NCBI GenBank assembly: GCA_938028175.1
Contig: CALJAE010000042.1
Location: 1-8,041, forward strand
Length of the DNA stretch: 8,041 bases
Origin: an uncultured Acidimicrobiales bacterium
GTDB lineage: Bacteria; Actinomycetota; Acidimicrobiia; Acidimicrobiales; SZUA-35
Direction: 5' to 3'
Part shown: positions 5,531 through 8,041 of the stretch, one piece after another
Numbering within the stretch: the first letter of the stretch is position 1
Layout of the letters: every line of letters starts with the position of its first letter
The notes under the pieces: model-generated
What the model saw: the letters and a program-made list of their open reading frames with translations, nothing else
Databases searched by the model: none
What the model was told of the DNA's origin: nothing
Translations under genes and position numbers: made by a program

Positions 5531-6682
5531 CTAAACCTGGTTGAGCGCCTTGGTATAGCCAGCAACTAGTGCATCACCAGATGCATCCCAATCGAACTGA
5601 TTAGCCCTCATCTCAGCTCTAGCGATCATGTCTTCCACCAAGGGTCGATCTGTGTGCACAGCTTCAATACAATTGGCTAGACCGGCAGCATCGCCGACGT
5701 TAAACACAAGGCTGCAGCCGCCAGAAACCTCAGTTAGCGCCTCAGCATTGCTAGTAATGACTGGACATTTGAGCTTCATTGCCTCTAATACAGGGTTACC
5801 AAAGCCCTCGTATGCTGAAGGGAAAACCAAAGCTAAGGCATCTCGGTAAAGCGCCTGCAAGAAGGCTGTTGACACTCTACCCAATCTGTGAACCCTCTTA
5901 TCTAATCCTAGGTGCTCTGCGACTTCGTCCACTCGCTCGTCATTCGGTCCAGGAGACCCTGTCAGTACCAAGTTCACATGGCTATATGAATCTCCCATTA
6001 GGGATAGCGCTCTAATAATGTCGATATGACGTTTGTGGTTATAGGCGATAGCCGGGTAAATAAGGTAAGTTCCGAATCTTTCAGATGGCGAGTAGTTATA
6101 GCTGGCGGGCTCGATCGAAGGGTCAGCACCTTGTGGGACAATTGAAATTTGATCTCTACTAACACCGTAAAGAGATTCAAGACGCCTGGCAGTGAATTCA
6201 GACGGAACCATAATCAGCCTCGCTGACTTAGCAGTATGTGGCAACGCATGCTTCAACCAGCGACGCTTAACGGCATTGAAGTTATCTGGCAGATCAATCG
6301 GTTGTAAGTCGTGAATTGTAACGCTCGATACTGCTGAACGAATGTATGGGATTACTCCACCGAAATGATGGACTAGATCATGATGCGAAGTCTGGCGGGC
6401 AAGCCACGAATTTTCTGCAGCAATTCGAGCAGCCTTGTTTCTACTTGCCACAGGGGCTGTCGTAATCTGATATCTGTCAGCGATCTCGGGATACGCTTGA
6501 GCGAATTCCGGGGTCGTATACAAGTGGACTGCGTAGTCAGAAGGCCACTTACCGGCAGCTGCCCGTAATAGCCTGGTTACATACTGCTCGGAACCTCCAA
6601 CGGTACCTGGCTGAAGCCAGAGCAAGTTGATGCCGATTGAACGGCCGAGATTCTGGGAAGGTTGGCGGGTATCTTCATTCAC
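5531..6682 (-). CDS. Glycosyltransferase, GT4 family (EX7E, mannosyltransferase-like)
   Basis: This 383-aa GT-B enzyme likely transfers a sugar from a nucleotide donor during surface-glycan assembly. The N-terminal half has 'GINLLWLQPGTVGGSEQYV' (17-35), the glycine-rich acceptor-side loop, then 'DLVHHFGG' (102-109), 'TIHDLQPIDLPDNF' (122-135) and 'VPSEFTARRL' (159-168). The C-terminal half has 'YPAIAYNHKRH' (209-219), 'VLTGSPG' (239-245), 'RLGRVS' (266-271) and the catalytic EX7E motif Glu292-Glu300 in 'SAYEGFGNPVLEAM'. GDP-mannose or a product of gmd is a reasonable donor, but that is inference. The start is GTG at 6680-6682, the only in-frame start between an upstream TAG and the first conserved strand; an overlapping ATG is in another frame. 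The binding site is weak. It follows the 370-aa transferase after an 81-base gap and precedes the 412-aa one by 19 bases. Confidence 0.92.
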   Translation of the reverse strand: MNEDTRQPSQNLGRSIGINLLWLQPGTVGGSEQYVTRLLRAAAGKWPSDYAVHLYTTPEFAQAYPEIADRYQITTAPVASRNKAARIAAENSWLARQTSHHDLVHHFGGVIPYIRSAVSSVTIHDLQPIDLPDNFNAVKRRWLKHALPHTAKSARLIMVPSEFTARRLESLYGVSRDQISIVPQGADPSIEPASYNYSPSERFGTYLIYPAIAYNHKRHIDIIRALSLMGDSYSHVNLVLTGSPGPNDERVDEVAEHLGLDKRVHRLGRVSTAFLQALYRDALALVFPSAYEGFGNPVLEAMKLKCPVITSNAEALTEVSGGCSLVFNVGDAAGLANCIEAVHTDRPLVEDMIARAEMRANQFDWDASGDALVAGYTKALNQV

Positions 6683-6688
6683 TGTCTC

Positions 6689-6698
6689 AGGCTAGCCT
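6689..6698. repeat. 10-base perfect palindrome AGGCTAGCCT
   Basis: This self-complementary decamer lies 7 bases upstream of the GTG start of the 383-aa glycosyltransferase. It has no central loop, so it reads more like a dimeric protein-binding site than an RNA hairpin. It could equally be chance. It occurs in the widest intergenic gap of the glycosyltransferase run. Confidence 0.3.
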
Positions 6699-6720
6699 CA
6701 CCCTCTTTTTGCTGCCCCTG

Positions 6721-6737
6721 AATTGATGAGAACAATT
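6721..6737. repeat. Inverted repeat AATTG/CAATT in the gap between two glycosyltransferases
   Basis: Arms at 6721-6725 and 6733-6737 flank a 7-base loop. The stem is short and A-T rich. On the minus strand no clear promoter pair or T-run accompanies it. It is listed because two more inverted repeats share the same 81-base gap. Confidence 0.25.
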
Positions 6738-6750
6738 ACATGATCAAGCT

Positions 6751-6764
6751 AGGGTAAATACCCT
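6751..6764 (-). repeat. Short hairpin directly at the 370-aa glycosyltransferase stop
   Basis: Arms AGGGT (6751-6755) and ACCCT (6760-6764) with a 4-base loop begin at the last base of the TAA stop. It is G-C rich for its size but only five pairs long, and no T-run follows it on the minus strand, so it falls short of an intrinsic terminator. It could protect or trim the mRNA end between the two genes. Confidence 0.3.
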
Positions 6765-7876
6765 TAAGCCAGGACTGATCTGAAGGCTTCTTCATAGCCT
6801 TTGGCGGTCCGGTCCCAACTAAAGAGAGCGGCTTGTTCTTTTGCTGCCATCGCCAACTCTGCAGCTAACTCAGCCGAAGAATCAAGCCTATTTATGGCAT
6901 CAGTGATCTGTTGGGTGTTGAGGGGGTCGAACATGATCGCCGCATCACCAACCACCTCCGGCATGGCCGATGTGTTAGAACAAATAACTGGGACGCCCCG
7001 AGACATTGCCTCAAGCAACGGGAGCCCAAAACCTTCAGAAATTGATGGGAAGACAAAGCCGTACGCAGAGCGATATAACTCTTCGAGAAGTCCATCGGGA
7101 ACATAACCAAGAAAGCGAACTCTTTCAGAGTCCACATTCTCAACTTGGTCCCCCCAACCGGTTGGGCCTACCAAAACTAGCTGAGTTGCCTCACTGGCAA
7201 TAAATGCCTCCACCAACGCTTTCAAATTCTTACGCGGTTCTAAAGTTCCAACCCACAAAAAGAACTTTTCATCCAACCCAAGGCCTTCTAGCAGCTCGGG
7301 CTGAGAACTATGGTGGGGTTTAGTCTTTACTGCCCAAGGGATTACCTCAACCTTGGTCTGTTTACCTCCGTCTACCCGCATTCGATCCGCTACTGCAGCT
7401 GCAACTTGTTGAGTTGGACAAATAATCAATTCGCTAGCTGCTACCGCTTTAGCCCAGGCTCTTGGGAAGAAGTCTTTCCCCCGTTTAGACAACGTTTCTG
7501 GGTTGGTAAAAAAGTCGATGTCATTCACTGTTGTAACTATTGGCAAGTCGGTAGTCGGAACAACCATTGAGGAGGCCCAAAGAACATCTGACGAAGAGTC
7601 GCCAACTTTCGGTGGGCGATTTGCTAGCCAATTCTCGTACAGAAGCGGACGTGGCAGCTTAAGGTTTGTGATCGGAGCAGACTGTTCCCAGACCTTTGGA
7701 AAGACCTTAGGTGTTTTCAAGTTTTTCGATCGATGCCAGGCCGCCACTCCGCTGACATCAATGTTGGCGCTCATCGCATCGATAGCTTCGGCTGTCGTAA
7801 CAGCAACTCCCCCAGGCACTTTGTGCCAGAACTGTTCAACCACGGTTAGAACAGATAGCTTCGAGCTGAGACTCAT
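6764..7876 (-). CDS. Glycosyltransferase, GT4 family (EX7E)
   Basis: This 370-aa GT-B glycosyltransferase resembles the 383-aa neighbour in its C-terminal half and was probably derived from the same ancestor. It shows 'VEQFWHKVPGGVAV' (13-26), the acceptor-side glycine loop, 'LPIVTTVNDIDFFTNPETL' (111-129), 'CPTQQVAAAV' (153-162), the family signature 'WVGTLEPRKNLKALVEAF' (208-225), 'LVGPTGWG' (235-242), 'FLGYVPD' (255-261) and EX7E Glu281-Glu289 in 'SEGFGLPLLEAM'. The PGG opening and the HDLxFxxxP-like segment recall actinobacterial mannosyl- or rhamnosyltransferases, but donor and acceptor are unknown. ATG at 7874-7876 has AAGG seven bases upstream and lies 19 bases after the SDR gene's stop, so the two are probably in one operon. 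It is the only visible gene here ending in TAA. Confidence 0.93.
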   Translation of the reverse strand: MSLSSKLSVLTVVEQFWHKVPGGVAVTTAEAIDAMSANIDVSGVAAWHRSKNLKTPKVFPKVWEQSAPITNLKLPRPLLYENWLANRPPKVGDSSSDVLWASSMVVPTTDLPIVTTVNDIDFFTNPETLSKRGKDFFPRAWAKAVAASELIICPTQQVAAAVADRMRVDGGKQTKVEVIPWAVKTKPHHSSQPELLEGLGLDEKFFLWVGTLEPRKNLKALVEAFIASEATQLVLVGPTGWGDQVENVDSERVRFLGYVPDGLLEELYRSAYGFVFPSISEGFGLPLLEAMSRGVPVICSNTSAMPEVVGDAAIMFDPLNTQQITDAINRLDSSAELAAELAMAAKEQAALFSWDRTAKGYEEAFRSVLA

Positions 7877-7895
7877 GTCCCTACCTTAGCAAGTT

Positions 7896-8041
7896 TCATG
7901 CACTCGAATTTTGGTTTGAGCGAAAGTAAGCGAGTGTTGCTTTGAGTCCATCTTCTAAAGAAGTAGTTGGCTCCCACGCAAGGAGGGATCGAGCAAGAGT
8001 TAGATCAGGGCAGCGCCGCTTAGGATCGTCTTGAGGCAACG
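7896..8041 (-). CDS. UDP-glucuronate decarboxylase-like SDR, C-terminal end (cut by window edge)
   Basis: Only the last 47 codons and a TGA stop (7896-7898) are visible; the gene enters from the right edge. The fragment begins 'LPQDDPKRRCPDLTLARSLL' and continues 'AWEPTTSLEDGLKATLAYFR'. This is the characteristic C-terminus of UDP-glucuronate decarboxylase (UDP-xylose synthase, UXS) and its close sugar-nucleotide SDR relatives, where the family shows 'LPxDDPxxRxPDIxxAxxxLGWxPxxxLxEGLxxTixyF'. UXS turns UDP-glucuronate into UDP-xylose using bound NAD. A dTDP-glucose 4,6-dehydratase-like or UDP-glucose 4-epimerase-like SDR cannot be excluded, because the catalytic YxxxK and the nucleotide-binding loop are outside the window. 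It is the first visible gene of the minus-strand glycan run. Confidence 0.75.
   Translation of the reverse strand, partial: LPQDDPKRRCPDLTLARSLLAWEPTTSLEDGLKATLAYFRSNQNSSA

Noticed and set aside
6689..6698. AGGCTAGCCT as a mobile-element end or attachment site
   Set aside because: I found no partner copy, no target duplication and no transposase or integrase gene in the window.
7503..7889. 128-codon plus-strand frame opposite the 370-aa glycosyltransferase
   Set aside because: It is antisense to a protein with clear GT4 motifs and has no motif or binding site of its own.
1..8041. Search for tRNA, rRNA, riboswitch, CRISPR repeats or defence genes
   Set aside because: The window is almost fully coding; gaps are 119 bases or shorter, and none shows repeat-spacer structure, cloverleaf arms or a riboswitch core that I could recognise.

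Overview
This window looks like chromosomal DNA from an aquatic-type bacterium with moderate GC (just under 50% by eye). The glycosyltransferases have a style I associate with Actinobacteriota, perhaps Acidimicrobiia: 'VHHFGG...TIHDLQPIDLPDNFNAVKRR' and 'VEQFWHKVPGGVAV'. This placement is an inference from remembered family resemblance and is not firm. There are nine protein-coding genes, two of them cut by the window edges. I see no RNA genes, mobile elements or CRISPR array.

Left block (1-2635, minus strand, read right to left): a MOFRL-type glycerate 2-kinase, then a long, divergent diaminopimelate epimerase (DapF) 11 bases downstream, then after a 72-base gap the start of an FAD-linked oxidase whose N-terminus resembles alkylglycerone-phosphate synthase (AGPS). 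The first two are probably cotranscribed, with the ribosome-binding site of dapF overlapping the stop of the kinase.

Middle (2636-3744, plus strand): one gene for GDP-mannose 4,6-dehydratase (gmd). It is divergent from the kinase across a 119-base promoter-bearing gap and convergent with the gene on its right. A possible 15-codon leader ORF with its own Shine-Dalgarno sequence ends in an ATGA overlap with the gmd start. The gmd stop codon and the stop codon of the facing gene share the same four bases, CTAG.

Right block (3741-8041, minus strand, read right to left): the C-terminal end of a UDP-glucuronate decarboxylase-like sugar-nucleotide SDR, three GT4-type glycosyltransferases (370, 383 and 412 aa) and a small single-domain cytidylyltransferase-like nucleotidyltransferase. 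With gmd this reads as part of a surface polysaccharide (O-antigen, capsule or exopolysaccharide) locus: sugar nucleotides are made by the SDR enzymes and assembled at the cytoplasmic face of the membrane by the transferases. No flippase, polymerase or chain-length regulator falls inside the window.

Two window-wide traits stand out. Six of the eight visible stop codons are TAG, and the tetranucleotide CTAG is not depleted as it is in many bacteria. The gene content itself is mostly conventional. The most interesting points are the DapF variant and its neighbours, the gmd leader ORF, the shared stop palindrome, and inverted repeats in the gaps between genes.
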